Of a DNA stretch of 42,133 nt, positions 16,052 to 24,986 are shown piece after piece. The stretch spans positions 1 to 42,133 of the forward strand of contig CAKTPC010000004.1 in the NCBI GenBank assembly GCA_934590505.1, in the 5' to 3' direction. Source of the stretch: an uncultured Oscillospiraceae bacterium (lineage in GTDB: Bacteria > Bacillota > Clostridia > Oscillospirales > Oscillospiraceae). Each line of letters starts with the position of its first letter. Positions within the stretch are counted from its first letter, which is position 1. Position numbers and translations under genes: made by a program. The notes beneath the pieces were generated by a model. It searched no databases. It worked only from the letters and a program-made list of their open reading frames with translations, and was not told where the DNA came from.

Positions 16052-16077
16052 GCTCTCAAGAAGGAGGAAATGCAATT

Positions 16078-16419
16078 ATGCCCGGAACCAGAAAGCTCGG
16101 CAAGACTACCTCTCAGCGCATGGCGATGCTCCGTCAGCAGGTCACCGATTTCCTTGACCTCGGCCGTATGGAGACCACCGTTACCCGCGCAAAGGAGATA
16201 GCTCCCCTCGCCGAGAAGATGATAAGCCTTGGCAAAGCAAAGGATCTGAACGCATACCGTCAGGCGCTGTCCTTCATCACCCGTGAAGACGTGGCAAAGA
16301 AGGTCTTTGACGAGATCGCCCCGAAGTATGCTGACCGCAACGGCGGCTACACCCGCATCACCCGCATCGGCACCCGCCGCGGCGATGCTGCAGAAGTCGC
16401 AGTTATCGAACTGGTCTGA
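16078..16419 (+). CDS. rplQ: 50S ribosomal protein L17
   Basis: 113-residue L17 starting MPGTRKLGKTTSQRMAML, with the YADRNGGYTRITRIGTRRGD core. Last gene of the ribosomal run; a strong terminator begins 17 bases after its stop. Confidence 0.97.
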   Translation: MPGTRKLGKTTSQRMAMLRQQVTDFLDLGRMETTVTRAKEIAPLAEKMISLGKAKDLNAYRQALSFITREDVAKKVFDEIAPKYADRNGGYTRITRIGTRRGDAAEVAVIELV

Positions 16420-16435
16420 TAGCTTTAACCTAAAT

Positions 16436-16473
16436 AAAAAAGCTGTATCCGAAAATCGGATACAGCTTTTTTT
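16436..16473. terminator. Bidirectional terminator after rplQ
   Basis: A perfect 12-bp stem (16441-16452 with 16456-16467) with an AAA loop, flanked by an A run on the left and a T run on the right. It can end both the ribosomal operon on the plus strand and the hydrolase operon on the minus strand. Confidence 0.92.
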
Positions 16474-16476
16474 AGC

Positions 16477-16655
16477 TTGTCAGCGAAGCTTAACGAGCTT
16501 CGCTGACAAAAGAGATTACGCTCCGTTCTGTGTCGAATTGCCCTCTTTAAGAGGTCAATGAGGCACTCACTACGCGAGAAGTATTTTCTCCGACGTACAC
16601 GCCCATCGGAGAAAATGGATTTGATTTAGTTTTTCGCCGTGCGCGGCGAAAAACT
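16477..16655. repeat. Array of three perfect inverted repeats
   Basis: After the terminator, three more hairpins stand in a row: 16477-16509 (perfect 14-bp stem), 16583-16616 (perfect 11-bp stem) and 16628-16655 (11-bp stem). None is followed by a clear T run in either direction. No gene is visible between 16474 and 16691. Confidence 0.7.
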
Positions 16656-16691
16656 CTGCCAGGCTTTTTTGCTAACGGGGAGTGCGTTCTC

Positions 16692-17603
16692 CTATTTTAT
16701 ATACCGTTTTATGAACCCGTCTAACTTCTCCGCGTAGCCCTCAGGGTCGACGTGCATGCTCTCAACATGCCGTGCGCCGGGGGCAAACAGGCAGTCCTTC
16801 TCCGTCGGGCAGAGCCTGTATAGCTCCTCACCCATGTGGAGCGGTACTGTCCTATCCTCCGTTCCGTGGAAGAACAGCACCGGCTTGTCCGTGCGCCTGA
16901 GATTTTCGCGCACGTCGGTGTCATTCATGTCGTAACCGGATATGACGCGGTTCATCAAGCAAAACAGTGAATACACCGCGCCAATCCTGCCGCGCAGTAT
17001 ATCTGCCCCACTGGTATAGCCGCTGTCGGAGACGATGAATTTTACCTGTTCAGGGCATTGATCGCTGAGCTTCAGCACCGTCGCCCCGCCCATAGAAAAG
17101 CCGTGGAGAATTATCTGTATATCCGTGCCGAAGCGCCGTATAAGCACATCGAGCCAGAGCTTAACATCCCGACTCTCGAAGATGTCGTAGCCGTAGCGCC
17201 GCCCGCCGCTCTCACCGGCGGCGGTGAGGTCGCAGGTGAAGAGGTCAAAGCCGCGGCTCATGTAGTAGTCGTAGTACATGCCCGCCGTCTCAAGGTGCTC
17301 CGAGCGGTAACCGTGGACGATAAAGGCTATACGCCCGCACGGGGCATCGGAGCAAGGGTAATAATAACCCTCAAGAGTGTTGCCGCGGTCGTTCGTCAGC
17401 TCGAGGCGGATGCAACTACGGCTGCGCAGACGTTCAGCGTCCCCGTCGCGGTGGAGGTAATAGTCCTCCTTGTGCCCCCTCGGCTCGTGCAGCCGTCCGA
17501 TGATCCCGGAGCTGCGGCAGAAAATATAACGGTATACCTCGCCCGCCGCAAATGCGGCAGCGGCGGCGCCTGTGAGCGCCGCGATCCTTCCCGCGCGCTT
17601 CAT
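16692..17603 (-). CDS. Membrane-anchored alpha/beta hydrolase
   Basis: 303-residue serine hydrolase of unknown substrate. An N-terminal hydrophobic stretch (about residues 5-22) suggests a membrane anchor or signal. The oxyanion segment VHGYRSEH is near 96-103, the nucleophile elbow GFSMGG places Ser at 170, the acid is D250 in GTEDRTVP and the histidine is H279 or H284. The start overlaps the end of the upstream permease by four bases (ATGA), so they are one operon. Such proteins act as esterases or peptidases; no closer call is possible. Confidence 0.85.
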   Translation of the reverse strand: MKRAGRIAALTGAAAAAFAAGEVYRYIFCRSSGIIGRLHEPRGHKEDYYLHRDGDAERLRSRSCIRLELTNDRGNTLEGYYYPCSDAPCGRIAFIVHGYRSEHLETAGMYYDYYMSRGFDLFTCDLTAAGESGGRRYGYDIFESRDVKLWLDVLIRRFGTDIQIILHGFSMGGATVLKLSDQCPEQVKFIVSDSGYTSGADILRGRIGAVYSLFCLMNRVISGYDMNDTDVRENLRRTDKPVLFFHGTEDRTVPLHMGEELYRLCPTEKDCLFAPGARHVESMHVDPEGYAEKLDGFIKRYIK

Positions 17604-18760
17604 GACACAGGAAGGACGGCACCGACCGTCGCAAGCAGCGAGCAGCAGGCAATGAGTATCTGGAACGGCAGCTTGCCGAAACGCCCGAGCAGTGCCGAGG
17701 AGCCGACGCGTTTGCGCGAGAGGTTATAGGCAAGGATTATGCCCAACCCTGTCACAACCTGAATTATGCTCGCAAAGCGCGTGAAGCCGACGAAACTCGA
17801 AAGCCCAATGAACGCAAGAATCAGGCAGGGCGCGGAGGCCGCGAGCCAGCTCAAACGGGTCGACCAGCCGGTCTGTTCGCTGACGATATCGCGCAGATTC
17901 AGAGTGTTTGCCCAGAACGAGGTTGCCAGTGCTAGCAGTGTAAACACATAGCCCACGACGCTGACCCAGCCGCCAAGGCTTGCCGCGAGGTCGACGAGTG
18001 CGCCGTCCTCGGAGATGTTCGCACCTGCGCCGAGAAGGGTAGTTATCGTGATGAAAAGGATAAGCCCGGCGTTCACGGCAAGGCCGGTCATGATCGCAGC
18101 GCGGATGTGCTTTGCGTCGCCGTTCAGCCCCTTGACGACCTGCGGCGTGGACATGACCGCAGACAGCGAGAAGGACACCATGCCGAACATCGCAAGCGCG
18201 TTGTTGAAGCCGCGCCAGCCCGAGGGCAGCGGGCAGGTATCGCGCATGATCGTCGCGACAAACAGCACGCCGACGACGGCGACCATCGCGCCGACGGAGA
18301 ACTTCTCGCATATGCCGACGAGCTTCATCCCCACAAAGACAACGCCCGCGCCGAGAACATAGAAGATGAGAATGCCGGCCCAGTCGGGCAGATCGAACCA
18401 TGAGCGGAACACCGCTGCCGCGCCGGTCAGAAAGGCGCTGACGTTTGCGATGACGGACACGCCGAGGAGCACAAACGCCGTCCACGTCAGCACGGTCTTG
18501 AGCTTACCGGCGAAGAGCTCCGACTCAAAGCAACTCACAAACTGTGCCCCGCCGTTGTTGAGCGAGAGCTCCGCAATCAGCAGGTGCAGCAGAATGTTGA
18601 AAAGGTAGCAGAAGCCGATTATCAGCAGTATCTCGCGCAGACTGTTGTGCGCAGCAAGGTACGGCACGGAGAGAATGCCCGCGCCGACACCGTGGCCGAC
18701 GATGATGCTGGTCGCTTCAAGGAAGCTCAGCGAGGATTCGGACTTGATTTTGTTCATCAT
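17600..18760 (-). CDS. Amino-acid permease (aromatic/AAAP-like)
   Basis: 386-residue membrane protein with about eleven hydrophobic segments. The first segment has SIIVGHGVGAGILSVPYLAA, the glycine-rich substrate-binding turn of the amino acid/auxin permease and related families. An Na+- or H+-coupled uptake role is inferred from the family; the substrate is not readable. Two ATGs are adjacent (18760 and 18757). It lies four bases after the glycosyltransferase and overlaps the hydrolase. Confidence 0.8.
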   Translation of the reverse strand: MMNKIKSESSLSFLEATSIIVGHGVGAGILSVPYLAAHNSLREILLIIGFCYLFNILLHLLIAELSLNNGGAQFVSCFESELFAGKLKTVLTWTAFVLLGVSVIANVSAFLTGAAAVFRSWFDLPDWAGILIFYVLGAGVVFVGMKLVGICEKFSVGAMVAVVGVLFVATIMRDTCPLPSGWRGFNNALAMFGMVSFSLSAVMSTPQVVKGLNGDAKHIRAAIMTGLAVNAGLILFITITTLLGAGANISEDGALVDLAASLGGWVSVVGYVFTLLALATSFWANTLNLRDIVSEQTGWSTRLSWLAASAPCLILAFIGLSSFVGFTRFASIIQVVTGLGIILAYNLSRKRVGSSALLGRFGKLPFQILIACCSLLATVGAVLPVS

Positions 18761-18764
18761 GCGC

Positions 18765-19811
18765 CTACTTTCTGTGTTTTAGTTTGGTGAAAACGCGGGG
18801 AGCCGCATGACCCGCCCACGCAACAAAGTGAAAGGCCGCATAGTTGAGGCCGACGCTGCCGCTGCGCATCACAGCGCACAGCAGCTTCACCGCCGCGCCG
18901 CCAAAGGGCTTGCGGCTGCGCTTACGCAGCTGCTCATTTGTGATGATGCCGCGGATAACGTCTTTCTTTTCATCACGGGTGAGCATGCAGTCGGGAGAAA
19001 ACAGCGTCGTCAGGCAGGAAAAAACACTTTTTGCGAACATATAACGGAAGGCCGCATCGTCCTCCGCACCGAACCTGCGGCAGAGCTGCTGCGCGCGGGT
19101 GTCAGCCTCAAGGCAGACCTCGAACTTCTTGTCATAGTAGCTGCTGATAAGGCTCTGGCCGGGGTGCATGATGTAGCTGTACTTGCATTCGGGCAGTACG
19201 GCGACGCTTCCGGCGCGCTCAAGACAGTCGAAGATAAACAGCCTGTCCTCACCCCAACGGTAATCGGGGAACCTGATATTCCCTGACCTTATCATCGTGG
19301 CGCTGAAAAGCTTTGCCCATACTTGGTTAAGCAGGTTCGCCTTATACAGCCGTCCAAGCTCCGCGCCCAGTGTCGAGGGATCGAGATGCTGCTCCGTTTC
19401 GCAATAGGACGCGGTGCTGCCGTCGGTGTTCGCTATTGAGAAGCCCATCAGCACGAGGTCGACTCCCCGCCCCTCGGTGAGGGCGTATTCCAGCGCGTCA
19501 TGCTCTAACAGATCGTCAGAGTCGGCGAACATTATATACTCAGCGTCCTCAGGGACAGCGTCAAGGGCGAGGTTTCTCGCCTTGGCAGGTCCGCCGTTCG
19601 GGACGGTCATAGGTATGAGCCGCTCATCCTCTGCACGGAGCCGCTCAAGCACCGCCGCGGTGTCGTCCGTCGAACCGTCGTCCACGACGATGAGGACAAG
19701 GTTCGACACCGTCTGGCTCAGTATGCTGCGTACCGATGCCTCGATCGTTGCACCGGAATTGTAGGCCGGCATGATGACGGCGGTTTTCGGCGTGTTGTTA
19801 TTCTGCTGCAT
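18765..19811 (-). CDS. Family 2 glycosyltransferase
   Basis: 348-residue GT-A-fold glycosyltransferase. The N-terminus has AVIMPAYNSGATIEASVRSI, the nucleotide-binding DDGSTDD is at 44-50 and the metal-binding DSDD at 97-100. Acceptor unknown; family members build polysaccharide or teichoic-acid-like polymers. The frame is open further upstream, but the ATG at 19811 with GAGGGGG before it starts at the domain boundary. It overlaps the end of the DUF2461 gene by 14 bases. Confidence 0.88.
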   Translation of the reverse strand: MQQNNNTPKTAVIMPAYNSGATIEASVRSILSQTVSNLVLIVVDDGSTDDTAAVLERLRAEDERLIPMTVPNGGPAKARNLALDAVPEDAEYIMFADSDDLLEHDALEYALTEGRGVDLVLMGFSIANTDGSTASYCETEQHLDPSTLGAELGRLYKANLLNQVWAKLFSATMIRSGNIRFPDYRWGEDRLFIFDCLERAGSVAVLPECKYSYIMHPGQSLISSYYDKKFEVCLEADTRAQQLCRRFGAEDDAAFRYMFAKSVFSCLTTLFSPDCMLTRDEKKDVIRGIITNEQLRKRSRKPFGGAAVKLLCAVMRSGSVGLNYAAFHFVAWAGHAAPRVFTKLKHRK

Positions 19812-20505
19812 TGCCTGTCCCCCTCGGAGCAGGCCGTCCGGACTCCGGGCAGGCCCTGTATATCTCCATGAAGTATTCGTACATCGGCATAAGCTCCGCA
19901 TAAGCGGAGACGAGTATCTCCGGGAGCTTTTGACTGAAAGCGTCCCCGCCGAGGTCAAAGCTCTTTTCAAGCCCAATGCGCTTGCGGTTGTACCAGCTGT
20001 CTATGAGAGTGTCGCCGCGCAGTTTCTTCGGACGCTTGTACTCCTCGCCGTCGAGCTTGTAGCCGCGGCGCTTCACGCCCTCCGCAATGCGGCGGAAGCG
20101 CTCGGGGTTCGCGTCGATGCTGCGGCGGAAGGCCTCCATCTGCGCGGGTGTTGCGCTGTAAAAGCCCATGCCGTAGCTGTAATCCGCCGCGCCGACCTCA
20201 AACCAGAACATCGGCCCTTCGAGCAGCACCTGACTTGCCTTTATCGAGAACCAGAGATGATCCTTATACGGACCGCGGCCGAAGAGACGCCGCGCGTCCC
20301 GGTAGATGCGCGAGACGTGTACCCGGCAGTCAAGCGCCGGGAAACGCTGCTCCATGAGTGCGAAGCACTCCTCGGCAAGCGCCTTGAACGGAGTGTTCAC
20401 ATACTCATCAAATTCATCCTTATGCGCCAGAAACCACGGGCGCTCGTTATTAAAGGCAAGCTCCCAGAGAAACTCGCCGGTCTTTTTGCTGAAGCCCTGA
20501 AACAT
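19798..20505 (-). CDS. DUF2461-family protein
   Basis: 235 residues matching the DUF2461 (TIGR02453-like) pattern: an N-terminal FQGFSKKTGEFLWELAFNNE followed by RIYRDARRLFGRGPYKDHLW and EVGAADYSYGMGFY. Function of the family is unknown. The ATG at 20505 fits the family start; the frame upstream holds the promoter. First gene of a four-gene minus-strand operon with the glycosyltransferase, permease and hydrolase. Confidence 0.85.
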   Translation of the reverse strand: MFQGFSKKTGEFLWELAFNNERPWFLAHKDEFDEYVNTPFKALAEECFALMEQRFPALDCRVHVSRIYRDARRLFGRGPYKDHLWFSIKASQVLLEGPMFWFEVGAADYSYGMGFYSATPAQMEAFRRSIDANPERFRRIAEGVKRRGYKLDGEEYKRPKKLRGDTLIDSWYNRKRIGLEKSFDLGGDAFSQKLPEILVSAYAELMPMYEYFMEIYRACPESGRPAPRGTGNAAE

Positions 20506-20542
20506 GCTGCAATTCCGTCTTTCTGTGATATTATAACAATTT

Positions 20543-20571
20543 ATTTTATCACACTTTTTCGGGCATATCAA
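20543..20571 (-). promoter_or_regulatory. Promoter of the DUF2461 operon
   Basis: On the minus strand TTGATA (20566-20571) and TAAAAT (20543-20548) are 17 bases apart, about 40 bases upstream of the gene start. A second -10-like TATAAT lies just downstream of it. Confidence 0.7.
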
Positions 20572-20584
20572 CAGTACGGGTATC

Positions 20585-20613
20585 TGTACAAGCACCGGTA
20601 AAGGTGATATAAT
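20585..20613 (+). promoter_or_regulatory. Promoter of the trkA-trkH operon
   Basis: TGTACA (20585-20590) and a perfect TATAAT (20608-20613) are 17 bases apart, divergent from the DUF2461 promoter. Transcription would begin near 20620, about 33 bases before trkA. Confidence 0.65.
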
Positions 20614-20652
20614 CAAATTAATTATAGGCATTTTATGGCGGAGGTAAAAGAA

Positions 20653-22014
20653 ATGAAAATTATAATTGCCGGGGCGGGCAAGATCGGCTTCTCTGTTGCG
20701 AGCATCCTTTCCGATGAGGGGCATGACATCACCGTTATTGACAACAATCCCGCCGTGATAAGCAACCTTTCAAATAACCTTGACGTTATATGTGTCGAAG
20801 GCAGCGCCGCAAACCCTGAGACGCTGACAGAGGCCGGGGCCGCGGACGCCGACCTCATCATGGCTGCCATGCGCAGCGACGAGATGAACATGGTCTGCGG
20901 CATTTCCGCGCGCAAGCTTGGCACGAAGCACGTCATTGCCCGTATCCGCGACACCGGGTACATGAAGCAGACGGAGTTCCTGCGCGAGGCACTGGGGCTC
21001 TCCGTTATCGTGAACCCCGAGCTTGAGTGCGCAAAGGAGATATCCCGCATCCTCCGCTTCCCGAGCGCTATAAGGGTCGACGCCTTTTCCAAGGGCAGTG
21101 CCGAGATAATAGAGCACCGCATACTGCCCGGCAGCAAGCTTGACGGAATACAGCTCAAGGATATGGTCGGCAGCTTCAGCGCGAAGGTCCTTGTCGGTGT
21201 TGTCGAGCGCGGCGGAGAGGCTATCATACCGAACGGCAATTTTACCCTGAAGGCGGGCGACCTCATCAGCGTCACCGGCGCGTCGCAGGAGCTGAGGAAG
21301 TTCTTCGTAGCGGCGGGGCAGTACCGCAAGAGGGTCAAAAACACGATGATAATGGGCGGCGGCAGGATCGCCGTGCACCTGACGCGGCTCCTGATGGAGT
21401 CCGGAATAGCCGTCACGATAGTCGAGGCCGACAGGATGCGCTGCGAGGAGCTGTGCGACCTTGTTCCCGGCGCGCGCATCATATGCGGTGACGCCACGCG
21501 CGGCGATATACTGCTTGAAGAAGGCATCAAATCCTCTGATGCATTCGTCGCACTCACGGGCGACGACGGCGATAATATCATCACGTCCATCTACGCAAAG
21601 CAGAGCGGCGTCGGCAAGATCGTCGTAAAGGTGAACCGCGAATATTATTCCGATATCCTTGAAAGCTCGGGCATCGACTGCGTCGTGACGCCCAAGACCC
21701 TGATAAGCCAGCAGCTCGCCCGGTACGTGCGCGCGATGAGCAACTCCGTCGGCAGCAGCATGGAGACGCTCTACCGCCTTGCCGACGGCAAGGTCGAGGC
21801 GCTGGAGTTCAAGGTGGCGGAGGGCTCGGCCTGCATCGGCATTCCGCTGAAAACGCTGCGGCTCAAGCCAAATATAATCATAAGCGCGCTCGTGCGCGGC
21901 AGCAGCACCATCATCCCCGACGGCGAAACCGTGATACAACCCGGCGACCATGCGGTCATCGTCACGCGCGCGGGTCGTCTCAAGGAGCTTGACTCTATCG
22001 TTGAGGGCCGCTGA
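20653..22014 (+). CDS. trkA: Trk potassium uptake protein TrkA
   Basis: 453-residue cytoplasmic gating subunit of Trk K+ uptake. It has two RCK units: the first opens with the nucleotide-binding AGAGKIG (residues 6-12), the second with MGGGRIAVHLTRLL near residue 225, each followed by a TrkA-C domain. The frame opens at 20635, but that ATG precedes the GGAGGT ribosome site (20639-20644); the ATG at 20653 is the start. The stop overlaps the trkH start (TGATG). Confidence 0.95.
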   Translation: MKIIIAGAGKIGFSVASILSDEGHDITVIDNNPAVISNLSNNLDVICVEGSAANPETLTEAGAADADLIMAAMRSDEMNMVCGISARKLGTKHVIARIRDTGYMKQTEFLREALGLSVIVNPELECAKEISRILRFPSAIRVDAFSKGSAEIIEHRILPGSKLDGIQLKDMVGSFSAKVLVGVVERGGEAIIPNGNFTLKAGDLISVTGASQELRKFFVAAGQYRKRVKNTMIMGGGRIAVHLTRLLMESGIAVTIVEADRMRCEELCDLVPGARIICGDATRGDILLEEGIKSSDAFVALTGDDGDNIITSIYAKQSGVGKIVVKVNREYYSDILESSGIDCVVTPKTLISQQLARYVRAMSNSVGSSMETLYRLADGKVEALEFKVAEGSACIGIPLKTLRLKPNIIISALVRGSSTIIPDGETVIQPGDHAVIVTRAGRLKELDSIVEGR

Positions 22015-23450
22015 TGAACACAAGAATGATAGCCCGTTCGCTGGGCCTTATTTTGCTGTGCCTTGCCGTGCTGCTGCTCCTGCCGCTGATTGCGGGGCTG
22101 TACTATGGAGAGAGCGTCCTCGGCTTCATCGTCACGATCGCAATATCCACCGCGGCGGCCTTTGTGCTCACGCGCTTTAAGCCGCAGAGCACGGATATTT
22201 CGGCGCGCGAGGGCTTTGTCATCGTCGGCACGGGTTGGATACTGCTGAGCGTTATCGGCGCGCTGCCGTTTGTGATAAGCGGGGATATCCCGAGTTATAT
22301 AGACGCGCTGTTCGAGACAGCCTCCGGCCTTACGACGACCGGCGCGACGATAATGACCGACGTTGAGGCCATGTCGCGCGGCGGTATGTTCTGGCGCATG
22401 TTCACGCACTGGATAGGCGGCATGGGCGTGCTGGTGTTCATCATGGCGGTGATGCCGATGAACGGCGCGCACTCGATGCACCTGATGCGCGCGGAGGTCC
22501 CGGGGCCGACGGTCGGCAAGCTCGTTCCGCGCGTGCGGCAGACGGCGAGAATACTCTATCTTATATACTTCGCGCTGACGATCATCGAGGCGGTGCTGCT
22601 CCGCTTCGGCGGCATGAGCAATTATGACGCGCTGCTGCACGCCTTCGCGACAGCCGGTACCGGCGGCTTCTCAACGCGCGCGGCGAGCATCGCGGCCTTT
22701 GACAGCGTCTATATCGAAATGGTCATAGCGATATTCATGCTGATATTCAGCGCGAACTTCAACCTCTATTACCTCATCCTGCTGGGCAGGATAAGAGACG
22801 TGCTGCACGATGAGGAGCTGCGCTGCTATCTCGGCATAGTCGCTTGCGCGACGGTGACGATAGGCATCAATATCGCCGATCAGTACGGCGGCTTCATAAA
22901 GGCGCTGCGCTATTCGTTCTTCAATGTCCTGACGATATCCAGCTCCTCCGGCTTCGGCACGGCGGATTTCACTCGCTGGCCGCAATATTCGCAGAGCATT
23001 ATCGTGATCCTCATGCTGATAGGCGCGATGGCCGGCAGCACGGGCGGCGGCATAAAGCTCTCGCGTGTGATGATATTTATAAAGACGACGGCCTGCGACT
23101 TCATGAAGATCGTAAGTCCCCGCACGGTGAAGCGCGTGTCTATAAACAGTCAGCGCATAGACCGGGATACGGTCAGGGCGGTCTACGTTTTCTGCGCGCT
23201 GTATGCACTCATGCTCGTGACCGGGACACTGCTTATATCCTTTGACGGCTACGACATGACGACGAACTTCACGGCAGTCATCTCGTGCCTGTCGAACATC
23301 GGTCCCGGACTGGGGCTTGTGGGCCCCGCGGGCAGCTTTGCGATATTCTCACCGGTGTCAAAGCTCATTTTCACGTTTATCATGCTTGCAGGCAGGCTTG
23401 AGTTTTACCCGCTGCTGGCGCTTTTTGTCCCCTCGTTCTGGAAGAAATAA
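22014..23450 (+). CDS. trkH: Trk potassium channel subunit TrkH, copy 1
   Basis: 478-residue membrane subunit with four pore repeats. The filter glycines are conserved: LTTTGAT at 106-112, TAGTGGFST near 213-221, SSSGFGTADF at 310-319 (G313) and SNIGPG in repeat four. The intramembrane gate loop reads GSTGGGIK (341-348), as in characterised TrkH. Coupled to trkA by a one-base overlap. Confidence 0.95.
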   Translation: MNTRMIARSLGLILLCLAVLLLLPLIAGLYYGESVLGFIVTIAISTAAAFVLTRFKPQSTDISAREGFVIVGTGWILLSVIGALPFVISGDIPSYIDALFETASGLTTTGATIMTDVEAMSRGGMFWRMFTHWIGGMGVLVFIMAVMPMNGAHSMHLMRAEVPGPTVGKLVPRVRQTARILYLIYFALTIIEAVLLRFGGMSNYDALLHAFATAGTGGFSTRAASIAAFDSVYIEMVIAIFMLIFSANFNLYYLILLGRIRDVLHDEELRCYLGIVACATVTIGINIADQYGGFIKALRYSFFNVLTISSSSGFGTADFTRWPQYSQSIIVILMLIGAMAGSTGGGIKLSRVMIFIKTTACDFMKIVSPRTVKRVSINSQRIDRDTVRAVYVFCALYALMLVTGTLLISFDGYDMTTNFTAVISCLSNIGPGLGLVGPAGSFAIFSPVSKLIFTFIMLAGRLEFYPLLALFVPSFWKK

Positions 23451-23470
23451 AAATATTTCGGAGATAGAGA

Positions 23471-24913
23471 ATGAACTACAAGATGGTTGGCCGCGTGCTG
23501 GGTATGGTGCTGCTGTGCTTGTCCGGGTTGATGCTGGTGCCGCTGCTGGCCGGCATAATATACGGTGAGAACGTGCGCCCATTCGTGCTGTGCATCGCTC
23601 TGTGCCTTGCGCTTGGGCTGACTCTCGCCTCGATAAAGCCCGATTCGACAGAGCTTTTCGCGCGCGACGGCTTTCTTGCCGTGGGCCTTGCGTGGATGTT
23701 GATGTCGCTCCTCGGCGCGCTGCCGTATATCCTGAGCGGGGACATACCGGATTTCGTCGATGCGCTGTTCGAATCCGTGTCCGGCTTTTCGACCACCGGC
23801 GCAACGGTACTGATCGATGTTGAAAGCCTCAGCCGAAGCTGTATGCTGTGGAGACTGCTGTCCCAGTGGATAGGCGGCATGGGCGTGCTGGTGTTCATGC
23901 TGGCGGTGATGCCGATGAGCGGGGAGCACTCGATGCACATAGTGCGTGCAGAGTTCCCGGGGCCGACGGTCGGCAAGCTCGTCCCGCGCGTGCGCGAGAC
24001 GGCGAAGATACTCTACCTCATCTACATCGGCATGACGCTTCTGGAGTTCGTGCTGCTGGCCTGCGGCGGGATGAGCATATATGAAGCGCTCGGCCACGCC
24101 TTTGCTTCTGCCGGTACCGGCGGCTTCTCGACGCGCAACGCGAGCCTCGGCGAATTCAATAGTCTGTATATCGAGGTCGTCGCCACGGTGTTCGAGCTGC
24201 TCTTCAGCGTGAACTTCTATATATACTACTGCATCCTCACCGGCCGGGCAAGAACCGCACTTAAGAATGAGGAGCTGCACTGCTTTATAGGCATCGTCGT
24301 CTTTGCGGTCGTGACGATTGCAATAAATCTCTATTCACGCGGCTATTACGGCAGCATTGCGACGGCGCTGCATCAGGCCTTCTTCAACGTCTCCATGAGC
24401 ATAAGCACGTCGAGCTTTGCGACCGTCGACTATACCCTCTGGCCGCAGTACTCCAAGTGGATGCTGCTCATGCTGATGCTGGTAGGCGGCTGTGCAGGCA
24501 GCACCTGCGGCGGGCTCAAGCTCTCAAGGGTGATGATCCTTGTGAAAACGGCGCTCTCCGACCTGCGCCGCATGGCGCATCCGCGCAGCGTGAACCCTGT
24601 GCAGATAGACGGCAAACGTGTTGCGCCTGAGACGGTCAAGGCTGTGCACACCTATTTCGTGCTGTACATATTCATCATCCTCAGCTGCACGCTGCTTATC
24701 TCGCTCGACGGCTTTGACACCGCGACGAACTTCTCCGCGGCGCTGGCCTGCCTTTCAAACATCGGGCCGGGTATCGGCGTCAACGGACCGTACGGGAACT
24801 ACAGTATGTTTTCCGACCTGTCAAAGCTGCTGCTGTCCTTCGTGATGCTCTTGGGCAGGCTGGAACTCTACCCGATACTCGTCATGCTTATGCCCTCAAC
24901 ATGGAGGAGATAA
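23471..24913 (+). CDS. TrkH paralogue, copy 2, altered filter
   Basis: 480-residue tandem paralogue of the preceding trkH, alignable almost without gaps in the N-terminal half. Filter loops one, two and four keep their glycines (FSTTGAT, SAGTGGFST, SNIGPG). Loop three reads STSSFATVDY, with Ser315 (codon AGC, 24413-24415) where copy 1 and the family have Gly. The gate loop also changes, from GSTGGGIK to GSTCGGLK (343-350). It remains a full-length open frame with its own ribosome site, so it is probably functional but differently selective or gated. Confidence 0.93.
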   Translation: MNYKMVGRVLGMVLLCLSGLMLVPLLAGIIYGENVRPFVLCIALCLALGLTLASIKPDSTELFARDGFLAVGLAWMLMSLLGALPYILSGDIPDFVDALFESVSGFSTTGATVLIDVESLSRSCMLWRLLSQWIGGMGVLVFMLAVMPMSGEHSMHIVRAEFPGPTVGKLVPRVRETAKILYLIYIGMTLLEFVLLACGGMSIYEALGHAFASAGTGGFSTRNASLGEFNSLYIEVVATVFELLFSVNFYIYYCILTGRARTALKNEELHCFIGIVVFAVVTIAINLYSRGYYGSIATALHQAFFNVSMSISTSSFATVDYTLWPQYSKWMLLMLMLVGGCAGSTCGGLKLSRVMILVKTALSDLRRMAHPRSVNPVQIDGKRVAPETVKAVHTYFVLYIFIILSCTLLISLDGFDTATNFSAALACLSNIGPGIGVNGPYGNYSMFSDLSKLLLSFVMLLGRLELYPILVMLMPSTWRR

Positions 24914-24925
24914 AGCGCATACGAA

Positions 24926-24965
24926 CAAAAAGCTCCTCATACCAATTCGGTATGAGGAGCTTTTT
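24926..24965. terminator. Bidirectional terminator between trkH2 and acpP
   Basis: A perfect 13-bp stem with a five-base loop, flanked by AAAAA and TTTTT, in a 73-base gap between convergent genes. It serves both. Confidence 0.92.
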
Positions 24966-24986
24966 GTAGGTTTAGGTCAGCTTCAA

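Noticed and set aside
24401..24430. trkH2 as a decaying pseudogene
   Set aside because: The frame is full length, has a ribosome site and keeps three of four filter glycines, so functional divergence is likelier than decay.
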